The notes under the pieces: generated by a model
What the model was told of the DNA's origin: nothing
Seen by the model: the letters and a program-made list of their open reading frames with translations, nothing else
Databases searched by the model: none
Made by a program: the position numbers and the translations under genes
Shown here: one piece after another, positions 9,273 to 19,766 of the stretch
How positions within the stretch are numbered: the stretch's first letter is position 1
How the letters are laid out: every line of letters starts with the position of its first letter
Source of the DNA: Virgibacillus litoralis
GTDB taxonomy: Bacteria > Bacillota > Bacilli > Bacillales > Amphibacillaceae
DNA length: 64,000 nucleotides
Direction: 5' to 3'
NCBI RefSeq assembly: GCF_017873675.1
Contig: NZ_JAGGKK010000010.1
Location: 82,792-146,791 of the forward strand

Positions 9273-10157
9273 ATGAATCAAATAATCGCTGTTATAGGTG
9301 GAGATGCACGTTATCTGGAATTGATACGACAGTTGCAAACACTGCCTGATACAACCATTTTTTTAGTTGGATTTGATAAGTTGGAACAAGGATTCACAGG
9401 ATTAAAACAAGTTGATTTTAGCGAATTAGAGCAAGAAAAACTAGATGCAGTTATCCTGCCAATAACTGGAACAAATAGTACAGGATATGTTGAGACAGTA
9501 TTTTCCGATCAGGAAATTAAATTAACAAAACAGTGGTTTGCACAGTTAAAAAAATCATCAATCGTATTTACTGGCATAACAAATGACTTTTTAACTTCTG
9601 TTACAGATGAACTTCATGTTTCGCTTATCCCGCTATTTAATCGGGATGATGTAGCCATATACAATTCAATTCCTACTGCTGAAGGAACAATAATGATGGC
9701 AATTGAGCATACAGACTATACAATACATTCTTCACGAGTTATTGTGGTTGGATTTGGCAGAGTAGGCAACACAGTAGCAAATAAATTCTCTGCCCTTGGG
9801 GCGGAAGTTTCTGTCTGTGCAAGAAGTATTATGGATTTAGCCAGAATAACCGAAATGGGACATACAGCTATTCCATTTGAAAAATTACATGAACATACAA
9901 ATGAGTGCGACTTGCTAATTAATACAGTTCCAGCACAAGTTGTTAAAAAAGAATCAATTCAACAGCTTCCATCACACGCATTTATTATTGATCTAGCTTC
10001 AAAGCCTGGCGGTACGGATTTTGCTTATGCAGACCAACGAGGTATTAAGGCAATTTTAGCAAGAAGTCTACCAGGTATAGTAGCGCCGAAGACTGCAGGC
10101 AAAATATTGGCCGATGTAATTAAGCAATTTTTAACTAATGAGGAGGAACGAATATAA
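9273..10157 (+). CDS. spoVFA: Dipicolinate synthase subunit A
   Basis: With SpoVFB it oxidises dihydrodipicolinate to dipicolinic acid, the calcium chelate of the spore core; it acts in the mother cell. The 294-residue subunit starts MNQIIAVIGGDARYLELIRQ and carries a Rossmann NAD(P)-binding segment IVVGFGRVGNTVANKFSALG at about residue 155. The stop codon overlaps spoVFB by one base. The operon then supplies asd, dapG and dapA, so substrate synthesis and use are genetically joined. Confidence 0.96.
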   Translation: MNQIIAVIGGDARYLELIRQLQTLPDTTIFLVGFDKLEQGFTGLKQVDFSELEQEKLDAVILPITGTNSTGYVETVFSDQEIKLTKQWFAQLKKSSIVFTGITNDFLTSVTDELHVSLIPLFNRDDVAIYNSIPTAEGTIMMAIEHTDYTIHSSRVIVVGFGRVGNTVANKFSALGAEVSVCARSIMDLARITEMGHTAIPFEKLHEHTNECDLLINTVPAQVVKKESIQQLPSHAFIIDLASKPGGTDFAYADQRGIKAILARSLPGIVAPKTAGKILADVIKQFLTNEEERI

Positions 10158-10762
10158 TGTCATTAGAAGGAAAAAGAATCGGATTTGGATTTACTGCATC
10201 ACATTGTACGTATGACAAAGTATTTCCTCAACTGGAACGTTTAGTTGAGGCTGGAGCAGATGTAATACCTATCGTTACGTATACAGTCAGAACCACAGAT
10301 ACCAAGTTTGGCAAAGCAGCAGATCATGTTGCGAAAATAGAATCCATTACAGGAAAAAGTGTTATCACAACAATGCCCGAAGCGGAACCATTAGGACCAA
10401 AATTGCCTTTAGATTGCATGGTGATTGCTCCATTAACTGGAAACTCATTAAGTAAAATGGCAAATGCGTTAACAGATTCGCCAGTATTAATGGCAGCAAA
10501 GGCAACAATGCGAAATCAGAATCCAGTTGTTCTTGGAATAGCCACTAATGATGCACTTGGACTAAATGGTGTAAATTTAATGCGATTAATGGCAAGTAAA
10601 TTCATTTATTTTATTCCCTACGGTCAAGATGATCCTATAAAAAAGCCTAATTCGTTAGTCGCAGACATGGACTATTTGCTTGATACAGTTGAACATGCGA
10701 TTCAGCATAAACAACTTCAGCCTGTAATTATACCTCATGAGTATGATAATATGGTAAAATAA
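10157..10762 (+). CDS. spoVFB: Dipicolinate synthase subunit B
   Basis: 201-residue flavoprotein-like subunit of dipicolinate synthase. It begins MSLEGKRIGFGFTASHCTYDK, with the DCMVIAPLTGNSLSKMANALTDSPVLMAAK stretch typical of the HFCD flavoprotein fold. ATG 10157 overlaps the spoVFA stop, so translation is likely coupled. Shine-Dalgarno GAGGAGG precedes it. Confidence 0.96.
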   Translation: MSLEGKRIGFGFTASHCTYDKVFPQLERLVEAGADVIPIVTYTVRTTDTKFGKAADHVAKIESITGKSVITTMPEAEPLGPKLPLDCMVIAPLTGNSLSKMANALTDSPVLMAAKATMRNQNPVVLGIATNDALGLNGVNLMRLMASKFIYFIPYGQDDPIKKPNSLVADMDYLLDTVEHAIQHKQLQPVIIPHEYDNMVK

Positions 10763-10794
10763 ATAGAATCTTATTATAGTGAGGTGTCATTACA

Positions 10795-11841
10795 ATGACA
10801 AAGAAAACAGCATACAATATAGCAGTAGTAGGTGCAACTGGAGCAGTAGGCCAAAAGATCACTCAAATACTTGAGCAAAAGAATTTTCCAATAAATGAGC
10901 TGAAGCTTTTATCATCGAAGCGATCAGCAGGCACAAAGCTATTGTTTAAAAATCAGGAAATAACAGTGGAAGAAGCTACACCAGATAGTTTTGCTGGCGT
11001 AGATATTGCTTTATTTTCAGCTGGGGGTTCTGTCTCTAAACAGTTAGCACCAGAAGCAGTAAAACATGGAGCAGTAGTAGTTGATAATACAAGTGCATAT
11101 AGAATGGACAATGAAGTTCCTTTAGTAGTACCAGAAGTTAATGAAGAAGATATTAAATCACATAAAGGAATTATTGCAAATCCAAATTGTTCAACTATTC
11201 AAATGGTAGCTGCTTTAAAACCAATTCAGGAAGCATTCGGTATATCTCGTGTAATTGTCTCAACATATCAGGCAGTTTCCGGAGCCGGTAACGAGGCATG
11301 TAATGAATTGGAAAACCAGACAAAGCAATATTTAAATAATGAGGATATGACAGCTGAGCTATTACCTGTAAAAGGGGATGAAAAGCATTATCCAATTGCA
11401 TTTAATGCACTCCCGCAAATAGATGTATTTCAGGAAAACGGCTATACATTTGAAGAGATGAAAATGATAAATGAAACTAAAAAAATAATGCATGCTCCAA
11501 ATTTATCAGTAGCAGCTACATGCGTTAGGCTACCTCTTTTCACTTCGCACGCCGAAAGTGTTTATGTTGATGTTGAAAAAGAAGGATTAGCAGTAGAAGA
11601 TATTTGGAACGTGTTAAGGGATGCAGAAGGAGTAATTCTGGAAGATGACCCAAGTACACAAACATATCCTACGCCATTGAGCGCTTCAAATAAAGAAGAA
11701 GTATTTGTAGGGCGCGTGCGAAAAGATTTGGATAATGATAAAGGAATTCACTTATGGGTTGTATCAGATAATCTTGTAAAAGGTGCTGCGTGGAACACGA
11801 TTCAAATTGCCGATCGTTTGATAAAAAATAACTGGCTATAA
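10795..11841 (+). CDS. asd: Aspartate-semialdehyde dehydrogenase
   Basis: Reduces aspartyl phosphate to aspartate semialdehyde, the branch point for lysine/DAP/dipicolinate and threonine/methionine. The 348-residue protein has the NADP loop VVGATGAVGQ (residues 11-20) and the catalytic cysteine in NPNCSTIQ (Cys132), with the later HAES and VRKD segments of the family. It lies 32 bases after spoVFB and 15 bases before dapG. No lysine riboswitch is seen in the gap. Confidence 0.96.
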   Translation: MTKKTAYNIAVVGATGAVGQKITQILEQKNFPINELKLLSSKRSAGTKLLFKNQEITVEEATPDSFAGVDIALFSAGGSVSKQLAPEAVKHGAVVVDNTSAYRMDNEVPLVVPEVNEEDIKSHKGIIANPNCSTIQMVAALKPIQEAFGISRVIVSTYQAVSGAGNEACNELENQTKQYLNNEDMTAELLPVKGDEKHYPIAFNALPQIDVFQENGYTFEEMKMINETKKIMHAPNLSVAATCVRLPLFTSHAESVYVDVEKEGLAVEDIWNVLRDAEGVILEDDPSTQTYPTPLSASNKEEVFVGRVRKDLDNDKGIHLWVVSDNLVKGAAWNTIQIADRLIKNNWL

Positions 11842-11856
11842 TTTAGAGGTGAAATA

Positions 11857-13083
11857 ATGCAGGTATTAGTACAAAAATTTGGTGGTACTTCGGTACAAAC
11901 CGAAGAAAACAGAAATCATGTCATTAAACATATTAAAAATGCTCTAATTAAGAATTATAAAATAGTTGTTGTTGTATCTGCATTGGGGCGAAAACCTGAT
12001 CCGTACGCTACAGATACATTACTGGATTTAATAGGGTTTCCTTCGAATCATAATTCAAATCGTGAGCTTGATTTGTTAATGTCCTGCGGTGAGACGATTG
12101 CTTCAGTCGTCTTGTCAAATGAACTTCAAAAAAGTCATATAAGTGCTTCAGCTCTAACTGGGGCACAGGCTGGATTTATTACAAACGATGATTTTAACCA
12201 GGCTAAGATAAAAGAGGTAAGAACGGAGCGTATCCTAAAAGAATTTGAACAGCATGATGTAGTAGTTGTAGCTGGATTTCAAGGACAAACATCTACAGGT
12301 GAAATAACAACTATTGGCCGCGGTGGCAGTGATACTACAGCTGCTGCTCTAGGTGCTGCACTGGAAGCGGACAGCATTGATATCTTTACCGATGTAAATG
12401 GAGTTATGACTGCAGATCCGCGTGTTGTTTCTAAGGCTAGACCGCTAGATATTGTTACGTACACAGAAATATGCAATTTAGCATATCAGGGAGCAAAAGT
12501 TATTCATCCGCGTGCTGTCGAGATTGCGATGCAGGCAAAAATCCCAATGCGTGTAAGGTCAACATACCTACAGGAAGAAGGAACATTGGTTACTGCATCC
12601 AGATTGCAGGAATTAGACAGTGTTATTCCAGACCGGTTAATAACTGGAATTGCTCATATTTCGTCTATAAGCCAAATTAAAGTACAAACTAAAGAAGAGG
12701 CACATCGGTTACAGTCTGAAGTATTTAAGGCAATGGCCGAGGCTGGGATTTCAGTTGATTTTATTAATATTTCACCGACAGGAGTAATTTACACAGTTCC
12801 GAATGCACATACAGATAAAGCAGTGCATATATTGGAGACACTGGGTTTTTATCCAGAAATAACTGAGAATTGTGCGAAGGTATCTGCTGTTGGTGCTGGT
12901 ATGACAGGAGTTCCAGGCGTTGCTTCAAGAATAGTGCAATCACTGACGAATGCCGGTGTACAAATATTACAATCAGCAGATAGTCACACAACTATTTGGG
13001 TTCTCATTCATGAAAATGATTTAAATGCTGCTGTTAATGCATTACATGATGTTTTTGATTTAAGCGGTGATAATGCGGTATAA
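11857..13083 (+). CDS. dapG: Aspartate kinase I (diaminopimelate-sensitive type)
   Basis: Phosphorylates aspartate, the first step to lysine, meso-DAP and dipicolinate. The 408-residue protein starts with VQKFGGTSVQ and carries TTIGRGGSDTTAAALGAAL (about residues 148-170) and two C-terminal ACT domains (about 265-400). As the monofunctional kinase within the spoVF-dapA operon it corresponds to B. subtilis dapG rather than lysC or yclM; isoform assignment rests on position. Confidence 0.94.
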   Translation: MQVLVQKFGGTSVQTEENRNHVIKHIKNALIKNYKIVVVVSALGRKPDPYATDTLLDLIGFPSNHNSNRELDLLMSCGETIASVVLSNELQKSHISASALTGAQAGFITNDDFNQAKIKEVRTERILKEFEQHDVVVVAGFQGQTSTGEITTIGRGGSDTTAAALGAALEADSIDIFTDVNGVMTADPRVVSKARPLDIVTYTEICNLAYQGAKVIHPRAVEIAMQAKIPMRVRSTYLQEEGTLVTASRLQELDSVIPDRLITGIAHISSISQIKVQTKEEAHRLQSEVFKAMAEAGISVDFINISPTGVIYTVPNAHTDKAVHILETLGFYPEITENCAKVSAVGAGMTGVPGVASRIVQSLTNAGVQILQSADSHTTIWVLIHENDLNAAVNALHDVFDLSGDNAV

Positions 13084-13110
13084 GGTATAGAAAGAGGTAG
13101 GTGTACTAAC

Positions 13111-13974
13111 ATGAAGTTTGGCAAAGTTTTAACAGCAATGGTGACACCACTTGATAACAGTGGAAATATTGATTTCAATCAGACCACCAAATTGATTGAA
13201 TATTTACTGGAAAACGGCAGTGAAGGATTAGTTATTGCTGGTACCACTGGTGAGTCGCCAACATTAACGGTAGAAGAGAAGGTTGCTCTATTTAAGCACG
13301 TAGTAGAGAAAGTAAATAAACGAGTTCCTGTTATAGCGGGTGCAGGCAGTAATAACACTGCTTCAGCTGTCGCGCTAACAAAAGAAGCGGAAGCGGTTGG
13401 GGTAGATGCTATAATGCTTGTTACACCGTATTATAATAAACCTAATCAGCAAGGGCTTTATGAGCATTTCGCTACTATTGCAAAAGAAACTAATTTACCG
13501 GTTATGATGTATAATATACCAGGTAGATCTGTAATCAAAATGAATGCTGATACAATTATTCGCTTAAGTGAAATTGAAAATATTGTTTCAGTAAAGGAAG
13601 CCAGCGGGGATCTTAATCTGACATCAACTGTTATTGAAGGAACACCTGACAATTTTAGTGTATATTGTGGAGAAGATGCAATAACATTACCTATGCTTGC
13701 AATTGGAGCAGATGGCGTTGTATCAGTTGCTTCTCATATCATCGGAAATGAAATGAAAAATATGGTTAATGCATATCAATCAGGAGATGTAAAAAATGCT
13801 GCATCATTACATCGTAAATTATTACCGATTATGAATGGTTTATTTGCTGCGCCATCACCAACACCAGTCAAGGCAGCATTGAAAATGAAAGGTATGGATG
13901 TTGGTGGTGTTCGATTACCATTGGTGCCACTTACTGATCAAGAAGAAAGTACGTTAGAAAAATTAATTCAATAA
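13111..13974 (+). CDS. dapA: 4-hydroxy-tetrahydrodipicolinate synthase
   Basis: Condenses pyruvate with aspartate semialdehyde. The 287-residue TIM-barrel enzyme shows the Schiff-base lysine in SVKEASGDL (Lys162), Tyr134 in MMYNIPGRS, and the GTTGESPTL motif. It is the last gene of the spoVFA-spoVFB-asd-dapG-dapA operon; a strong terminator starts at its stop codon. Confidence 0.97.
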   Translation: MKFGKVLTAMVTPLDNSGNIDFNQTTKLIEYLLENGSEGLVIAGTTGESPTLTVEEKVALFKHVVEKVNKRVPVIAGAGSNNTASAVALTKEAEAVGVDAIMLVTPYYNKPNQQGLYEHFATIAKETNLPVMMYNIPGRSVIKMNADTIIRLSEIENIVSVKEASGDLNLTSTVIEGTPDNFSVYCGEDAITLPMLAIGADGVVSVASHIIGNEMKNMVNAYQSGDVKNAASLHRKLLPIMNGLFAAPSPTPVKAALKMKGMDVGGVRLPLVPLTDQEESTLEKLIQ

Positions 13975-14009
13975 AAAAATTATCGGCATCCACTGCCGAT
14001 AATTTTTTT
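13975..14009 (+). terminator. dapA operon terminator
   Basis: Perfect stem AAAAATTATCGGCA / TGCCGATAATTTTT with a short TCCAC loop, ending in seven T. Confidence 0.92.
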
Positions 14010-14086
14010 ATTCCTTGTATGGTAAACTTCCACTTCGTTCATACTAACGTTATACGTACTGAACATAGAAAAGGGAGTGTCTATAA

Positions 14087-14821
14087 ATGGATAAGAATCC
14101 ATCAAAGAAGGATGATCAGAATCAGGGAGATCAATCAAATACATCTTCACTAGTGCAAAAAATTCAACAGTTGGGTCAATCGAATGTCCCACAAGCGCCA
14201 GACTCCAATATCCATGTTTTGTCTATCATCGGCCAGGTTGAAGGACATGTCCAATTACCTCCTCAAAACAAAACAACAAAATATGAACATTTGCTGCCAC
14301 AACTTATTGCAATTGAACAGAATCCTAAAATCGAAGGGTTAATTGTTTTATTAAATACAGTCGGAGGCGATGTCGAAGCAGGGCTTGCACTATCCGAAAT
14401 GATTGCATCTATTTCCAAGCCAACTGTTTCTATTGTGCTAGGTGGAGGCCATTCGATCGGTGTACCAATTGCAGTAGCTACAGATTATTCATTTGTTGTA
14501 CCCACAGCCACAATGACCATTCATCCAATTCGATTAACAGGATTAGTAATCGGTGTACCACAAACATTTGAGTATATGGATAAAATGCAGGATCGAGTAA
14601 TTAACTTTGTTACACAACATTCCAACATTAAAGAAGAAAAATTCAAAGAGTTAATGTTTGCTAAAGGTAATCTTACACGTGATATTGGAACAAATGTTGT
14701 AGGGGATAATGCAGTTGAATATGGTCTGATAGATGCAGTAGGAGGAGTAAACGAAGCGATGAAAAAAGTAAATGAAATGATTAAGAGTAATAAACAAACA
14801 GAAGATCAGGTGATGCAGTAA
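14087..14821 (+). CDS. tepA: ClpP-like protease TepA (translocation-enhancing protein)
   Basis: 244-residue ClpP/crotonase-fold serine protease family member (B. subtilis ymfB/tepA). A polar N-terminal region of about 40 residues precedes the fold. The likely nucleophile is Ser123 in [14 protein letters not shown] and the likely His is His146 in MTIHPIR. B. subtilis TepA has been tied to protein secretion and to degradation of small acid-soluble spore proteins. The stop codon overlaps ylzJ by one base. Confidence 0.92.
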   Translation: MDKNPSKKDDQNQGDQSNTSSLVQKIQQLGQSNVPQAPDSNIHVLSIIGQVEGHVQLPPQNKTTKYEHLLPQLIAIEQNPKIEGLIVLLNTVGGDVEAGLALSEMIASISKPTVSIVLGGGHSIGVPIAVATDYSFVVPTATMTIHPIRLTGLVIGVPQTFEYMDKMQDRVINFVTQHSNIKEEKFKELMFAKGNLTRDIGTNVVGDNAVEYGLIDAVGGVNEAMKKVNEMIKSNKQTEDQVMQ

Positions 14822-15024
14822 TGTTATATACACCTTTATCTGAAACAGATATTTTTCCATATTCCGAAAAGGATTTCTCCAATCGTCACTGTGTTTCCTA
14901 TCAAGGAAAAGATTTATATGTAGAACAGGCAGAAGATGGAAGTTACCAATTATTACAATTATTGTCCTCTGACCCTCAGGACTTTATGAATAGTGACTAC
15001 AACCCTGGAACTATTTTACGGTAA
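14821..15024 (+). CDS. ylzJ: YlzJ-like small protein
   Basis: 67-residue protein coded directly after tepA with a 1-base overlap (TAATG). It resembles the YlzJ family found between tepA and spoIIIE in Bacillaceae; SDPQDFMNSDYNPGTILR is the conserved C-terminal end. No function is known and no motif for one is visible. Confidence 0.85.
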   Translation: MLYTPLSETDIFPYSEKDFSNRHCVSYQGKDLYVEQAEDGSYQLLQLLSSDPQDFMNSDYNPGTILR

Positions 15025-15049
15025 TCAGTAAGCCATCAGAAAAAATCTG

Positions 15050-15058
15050 TGCTATAAT
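15050..15058 (+). promoter_or_regulatory. Extended -10 promoter upstream of spoIIIE
   Basis: TGCTATAAT at 15050-15058 is an ideal extended -10 element; the -35 region 17 bases upstream is poor. It would start transcription about 95 bases before spoIIIE and give a leader with the hairpin at 15082-15110. Confidence 0.5.
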
Positions 15059-15081
15059 GTAATTAATTGTATTGTATAGTC

Positions 15082-15110
15082 AACCCTTGCCTATCAAAAT
15101 GGCAGGGGTT
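15082..15110 (+). promoter_or_regulatory. Hairpin in the spoIIIE leader
   Basis: 10-bp stem AACCCTTGCC / GGCAGGGGTT (one G-T wobble) around a 9-base loop, followed only by TGCT. The T-run is too weak for a confident terminator; it could be a leaky attenuator or an mRNA-stabilising stem. Confidence 0.5.
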
Positions 15111-15161
15111 TGCTATTCAATTGTTATTATTGACTGCCCAGATGTAATAGAGGTGATAATT

Positions 15162-17432
15162 TTGGCAAAGAAAAAAAGGAGAAAAAAGAAAAGTCAATTA
15201 AAGAAACAAGTGAAATTTGAGTTATTAGGATTACTATTTATTTTTCTAGCTATTTTTGGAAGTGGTGCTAGTGCTATTAGTGATGGAGCAATTCCAGGAG
15301 GTCTTGAATATATTTTTCGATTCTTTTTAGGAATCTGGTATTTTATTGCTTCTATCTTCTTACTGATTACGGGAATAATGCTAATGGTTAAAAGACGCTA
15401 TCCAAATTTCACTAATAAAAAGATGATCGGTTTTTATATTATTTTTATTGGTGTATTACTGATAACACATATTCAGACATATGAAAGATTACTATTGTTG
15501 TCAGAGGATACATCAATTATTAAAACAACATGGAACAATTTCTTCGCATACATAGATGGCAGTATCTCCTCTACACAAACAGGTGGGGGGATGACTGGAG
15601 CAATTCTATTTGCGTTTTGCTATTTCTTATTTTCATCTGTTGGTGCAAAGATTGTTGCTATTTTCTCAATCATAGTTGGTTTTATTTTTATTACAGAGTT
15701 TTCCTTAGGTGACTTCTTTTCAAAATGGACGAAACGAATATCTAAAACTATTAAGTCTATTAAAGGTAAATGGAAAGAATCACGTGTAAATAAGCAAATC
15801 AATAACGGCGACGAAATCTATGAAATGAATTCGGAATCTGAACCAGGTACTAATCAGGAGGAACCAGTAATTGAGGATTTCACCGATATTGCTTACTCGT
15901 TTGATCCCAATGAATCGACTAAACCTGCTATTGAAGAAGTGGTAGAATCTAACGAAGAAAATAAAGAGCCAGATAATGAAAATCCATTGCCGATGACAGA
16001 AGCAGAAAACTATGAATATATATTGCCTTCACCTAGTTTATTAGCCGAACCTTCTCAAAGCTCACAACAGCATGAAAAGTCACATATTCAGGCTACTGTA
16101 AAAAAATTGGAACGAACTTTTAATAGTTTTGGTGTGAAAGCTAGGGTTACTAAAGTACATGTAGGTCCTGCAGTTACCAAATATGAAGTATACCCTGATG
16201 CAGGAGTGAAGGTTAGTAAGATTGTTAACTTACATGATGATCTTGCTCTAGCGTTAGCGGCAAAAGACATACGAATAGAGGCGCCAATACCTGGAAAATC
16301 AGCTGTTGGAATTGAAGTTCCTAACCAGGAAATAGCGATGGTCTCATTAAGAGAAGTGCTGGATAGTACACTAAATAAGCAAGCATCAAAACTATTATTT
16401 GCACTAGGCAGAGATATATCCGGTGAATCCGTAGTGGCTGAGTTAAATAAAATGCCACACTTGCTTATCGCGGGTGCAACAGGAAGCGGGAAGAGTGTTT
16501 GTGTAAATGGAATTATCACGACAATATTAATGCGTGCAAAACCCCATGAAGTAAAAATGATGATGATTGATCCAAAGAAAGTAGAACTTAACGTCTATAA
16601 TGGTATTCCACATTTACTAGCACCTGTTGTTACCGATCCGAAAAAGGCTTCACGAGCACTGAAAAAAGTGGTCGCAGAAATGGAGAGAAGGTACGAACTA
16701 TTCTCTGACACAGGGACGCGTAATATAGAAGGCTATAATGAATATATTCGTAAATACAATCAGACATCAGAAGAAAAGCAACCCAATCTACCATATATTG
16801 TAGTGTTAGTGGACGAGCTGGCAGACCTAATGATGGTCGCATCAAACGACGTAGAAGATGCTATTACTAGATTGGCACAAATGGCAAGAGCAGCAGGTAT
16901 TCACCTGATATTGGCTACACAACGGCCCTCTGTTGATGTAATTACCGGTGTAATTAAAGCAAATATTCCATCAAGAATTGCATTCAGTGTGTCATCCCAA
17001 ACTGATTCACGTACAATCCTGGACTCAGGTGGTGCAGAGAAACTTTTAGGCCGTGGAGATATGCTGTTCATGCCGGTAGGATCCTCAAGACCAACAAGAG
17101 TTCAAGGTGCGTTTTTATCTGATGAAGAGGTTGAACGGATCGTTGATCATAGTATTGAGCAGCAAAAAGCGAAATATCAGGAAGAGATGATACCAGAGGA
17201 AACTAATGAAGTTACTTCGGATGTTGATGACGACTTATATGATGATGCTGTTAGACTTATAACGGAAATGCAAAGTGCCAGTGTATCAATGCTGCAACGC
17301 AGATTCCGAATTGGCTACACACGAGCAGCTCGTTTAATCGATGCTATGGAAGACCGGGGCATAGTTGGTCCGTATGAAGGTAGTAAACCACGAACTGTGC
17401 TTGTATCACAAAGCGAGGAAAAGTCTTCATAA
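15162..17432 (+). CDS. spoIIIE: DNA translocase SpoIIIE/FtsK
   Basis: ATP-driven DNA pump that moves the chromosome into the forespore and clears DNA from division septa. The 756-residue protein has a basic N-terminus, four membrane spans (roughly residues 20-190), an acidic linker to about 290, the RecA-like motor with Walker [13 protein letters not shown] and Walker [12 protein letters not shown], and the C-terminal winged-helix gamma domain that reads oriented DNA motifs ([20 protein letters not shown]). I start at TTG 15162 because GAGGTGA is correctly spaced; upstream in-frame residues are not family-like. Confidence 0.95.
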   Translation: MAKKKRRKKKSQLKKQVKFELLGLLFIFLAIFGSGASAISDGAIPGGLEYIFRFFLGIWYFIASIFLLITGIMLMVKRRYPNFTNKKMIGFYIIFIGVLLITHIQTYERLLLLSEDTSIIKTTWNNFFAYIDGSISSTQTGGGMTGAILFAFCYFLFSSVGAKIVAIFSIIVGFIFITEFSLGDFFSKWTKRISKTIKSIKGKWKESRVNKQINNGDEIYEMNSESEPGTNQEEPVIEDFTDIAYSFDPNESTKPAIEEVVESNEENKEPDNENPLPMTEAENYEYILPSPSLLAEPSQSSQQHEKSHIQATVKKLERTFNSFGVKARVTKVHVGPAVTKYEVYPDAGVKVSKIVNLHDDLALALAAKDIRIEAPIPGKSAVGIEVPNQEIAMVSLREVLDSTLNKQASKLLFALGRDISGESVVAELNKMPHLLIAGATGSGKSVCVNGIITTILMRAKPHEVKMMMIDPKKVELNVYNGIPHLLAPVVTDPKKASRALKKVVAEMERRYELFSDTGTRNIEGYNEYIRKYNQTSEEKQPNLPYIVVLVDELADLMMVASNDVEDAITRLAQMARAAGIHLILATQRPSVDVITGVIKANIPSRIAFSVSSQTDSRTILDSGGAEKLLGRGDMLFMPVGSSRPTRVQGAFLSDEEVERIVDHSIEQQKAKYQEEMIPEETNEVTSDVDDDLYDDAVRLITEMQSASVSMLQRRFRIGYTRAARLIDAMEDRGIVGPYEGSKPRTVLVSQSEEKSS

Positions 17433-17441
17433 AAAATTATG

Positions 17442-17484
17442 ACGGACAGTTTATTCCTATTAATTTAGGAAATAACTGTCCGTT
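17442..17484 (+). terminator. spoIIIE intrinsic terminator
   Basis: Long stem ACGGACAGTTTATTCCTA / TTAGGAAATAACTGTCCGT with a 5-base loop and a bulge, followed by a short T-run. Confidence 0.8.
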
Positions 17485-17660
17485 TAACTTGCTAGTTATA
17501 ACTTCGACTTTCGAACTATATTTAAATAAGTTTTTTTATGTAAATTTTCCTATATCTATTTATTTATTACTCTAAAAGTGTTATATTTATGTCGAATATA
17601 AGAGTCATACGTCAGATGTCAGATCTCTTTTTGTTGATTAGGGTAAATTGGAGGGGTGTC

Positions 17661-18386
17661 ATGTCGATTAAGATAGATTCACGTCAATTATACTTACGAG
17701 TAATTGACCAAATAAAGCGGGACATCGAAAATGGTACATATAAAACGAAGCAGAAACTCCCATCAGAATTTCAGCTATCAAAATTATTAGGAGTCTCGCG
17801 TGCCACTCTAAGGGAAGCATTACGTGTGTTGGAAGAGGAAAATATAGTGACGCGGCGACATGGTGTAGGGACATTTGTAAATCCAAAACCAATCTTTTCT
17901 TCAGGAATAGAGCAGCTAAATAGTGTTACATATATGATTGAACAATCTGGGAAGACTCCTGGTTCCCGTTTTCTATCAACAGAACTCCTTGAACCTACTG
18001 AAGATGAGCGATTAAAGTTTTCACCAAAGGAAATCTGTTCACTCGTGAAAATTGAGCGTGTTCGCACAGCAGATAACGACCCTGTCGTATTTTGTATTGA
18101 TAAAGTTCCAGAAGGTCTAGTGCCAATAGATTTAATTAACAAAAAAGATTCATTGTTTAAACTTATGGAGGATTTTTCAGGCAAAAGAATTTCGTATGCG
18201 GTAACATATATTGAACCTGTAAGCTATCATGACCGTATTTACGAGATTTTAAAGTGCGACCCTGAACAATCATTGCTTTTATTAAAACAAATGCATTATA
18301 CCGATGAAGATGAACCGGTATTATATTCGGTTAATTATTTTCGGTCTGATTTATTTAGTTTTCACGTTTTAAGAAAACGATTGTAA
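17661..18386 (+). CDS. ymfC: GntR-family transcriptional regulator (YmfC-like)
   Basis: 241-residue repressor-type protein: N-terminal winged helix ([45 protein letters not shown]) and a C-terminal UTRA effector domain of the HutC subfamily. ATG 17661 has GGAGGGGTG at the right distance and gives the same length as B. subtilis YmfC. It lies 103 bases upstream of a nucleoside transporter operon in the same direction, so it may regulate it. The effector is unknown. Confidence 0.9.
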   Translation: MSIKIDSRQLYLRVIDQIKRDIENGTYKTKQKLPSEFQLSKLLGVSRATLREALRVLEEENIVTRRHGVGTFVNPKPIFSSGIEQLNSVTYMIEQSGKTPGSRFLSTELLEPTEDERLKFSPKEICSLVKIERVRTADNDPVVFCIDKVPEGLVPIDLINKKDSLFKLMEDFSGKRISYAVTYIEPVSYHDRIYEILKCDPEQSLLLLKQMHYTDEDEPVLYSVNYFRSDLFSFHVLRKRL

Positions 18387-18489
18387 GGGGTTTCAATATA
18401 ACTCTAGTTAGGGAGGTGATTGAAGGATAACCACTTTATATCTTTTTACTTAACTTTTATTATTTAACCAAAAATAGGGGGTTCTTAAT

Positions 18490-19608
18490 TTGAAAAATCG
18501 TAAATTTCTTTTATTGGCTGCAATGTTGCTAACGATTGGTATGATTCTTGCTGCGTGTGGTGGCGGATCTGAAGAAGAAAACACGGATGGCGATAGTGGG
18601 TCAGGCAGTGAAGATAATTCAGCAAACGAAGAAGCTAGTGACTTTTCCTCAGCAATGGTAACTGATGTTGGTGGAGTTGATGATAAATCATTTAACCAGT
18701 CAGCATGGGAAGGTCTAAATGCATGGGGAGAAGAACATGGTCTTTCAAAAGGTGAAGGATTTGACTATGCGCAATCAAATGATAAATCTGATTATCTACC
18801 AAATCTAACACGTCTTGTGAAACAGGAATATAACTTGATATTTGGAATTGGCTACAAATTACATGACGCAATTGCTAAAGTTGCAGGGCAATACCCTGAG
18901 ACAAATTTTGCTATCGTAGATGATGTTGTTGAAGAGTCAAATGTTGCAAGTCTAACATTCAAAGAACAACAAGGTTCATTCCTGGTTGGTGTAGCAGCAG
19001 CTATGAAAACTAAAACGAACAAGGTTGGCTTTGTTGGCGGAGTAGACGGAGCATTAATTAACAAATTTGAATCAGGATTTATTGCAGGGGTTAAATCAGT
19101 AGACCCTGAAATTGATGTAGATGTTCAATATGCAGAATCTTTCGCAGCACCAGACAAAGGTAAATTGATCGCTTCAAACATGTATGGTAACGATGTAGAT
19201 GTAATTTATCACTCATCAGGTGCAACTGGTAATGGGGTATTTGCACAAGCGAAAGATATTAAACAAAATGATCCCGAACGTGAAATTTGGGTTATCGGTG
19301 TAGACCGTGACCAATATGAAGAAGGACAAATTGGAGATCATAATGTGACACTTACATCTATGGTCAAACGTGTTGATATTGCAGTACAAGACGTTTCGAA
19401 CAGAGCTATGACTGATGATTTTCCAGGCGGAGAAGTTTTGGCTTACGGTCTTGAAGATGGCGGTGTAAGTGCTGCAAAAACGAATGAAGAAGCATTAACA
19501 GATGAAATTGTAACTGCAATAGAAGACTGGAAAGAAAAAATTATAAATGGCGATGTGGAAGTTCCTCAGACTCGTGAAGAAACTGATGCTTTCGTTGAAG
19601 CTCTTTAA
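18490..19608 (+). CDS. nupN: BMP-family nucleoside-binding lipoprotein
   Basis: Extracellular substrate-binding protein of an ABC importer. The N-terminus is a lipoprotein signal (basic start, hydrophobic core, LAAC lipobox with Cys23), followed by an acidic Ser/Gly/Glu linker and the BMP domain (VTDVGGVDDKSFNQSAWEGL; VGFVGGVDGALINKFESGF). 372 residues. BMP proteins such as PnrA/TmpC and B. subtilis NupN bind purine nucleosides; guanosine-type specificity is inferred. Start is TTG 18490 after AGGGGG. Confidence 0.9.
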   Translation: MKNRKFLLLAAMLLTIGMILAACGGGSEEENTDGDSGSGSEDNSANEEASDFSSAMVTDVGGVDDKSFNQSAWEGLNAWGEEHGLSKGEGFDYAQSNDKSDYLPNLTRLVKQEYNLIFGIGYKLHDAIAKVAGQYPETNFAIVDDVVEESNVASLTFKEQQGSFLVGVAAAMKTKTNKVGFVGGVDGALINKFESGFIAGVKSVDPEIDVDVQYAESFAAPDKGKLIASNMYGNDVDVIYHSSGATGNGVFAQAKDIKQNDPEREIWVIGVDRDQYEEGQIGDHNVTLTSMVKRVDIAVQDVSNRAMTDDFPGGEVLAYGLEDGGVSAAKTNEEALTDEIVTAIEDWKEKIINGDVEVPQTREETDAFVEAL

Positions 19609-19625
19609 TTGTTAATTGGTGTTAT

Positions 19626-19649
19626 AAGGCTGGTTTACCAGCCTTTTTT
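19626..19649 (+). terminator. Terminator after the BMP lipoprotein gene
   Basis: 8-bp stem AAGGCTGG / CCAGCCTT with a TTTA loop and six T. It lies between the binding protein and its transporter genes, which would give more binding protein than membrane components. Confidence 0.85.
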
Positions 19650-19766
19650 CACCCTGCTTAATTTAGAATGAAAATCCTCAAATGAAGAGTCATTCTTCCA
19701 GCCCTTTTCATTTGGCGATTTTTTAAAAAATTAAATTGATAGAGCTTTAAAAAGGAGTGAAGTGAT

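Noticed and set aside
10763..10794. Lysine riboswitch upstream of asd/dapG
   Set aside because: The gap is only 32 bases, far too short, and shows none of the L-box features.
16088..16519. - strand reading frame opposite the spoIIIE motor domain
   Set aside because: It overlaps the most conserved part of SpoIIIE, has no ribosome-binding site and no family resemblance.
18387..18489. Purine riboswitch upstream of the nucleoside-binding lipoprotein gene
   Set aside because: The 103-base AT-rich leader has no three-way-junction core or loop sequences of the purine aptamer.
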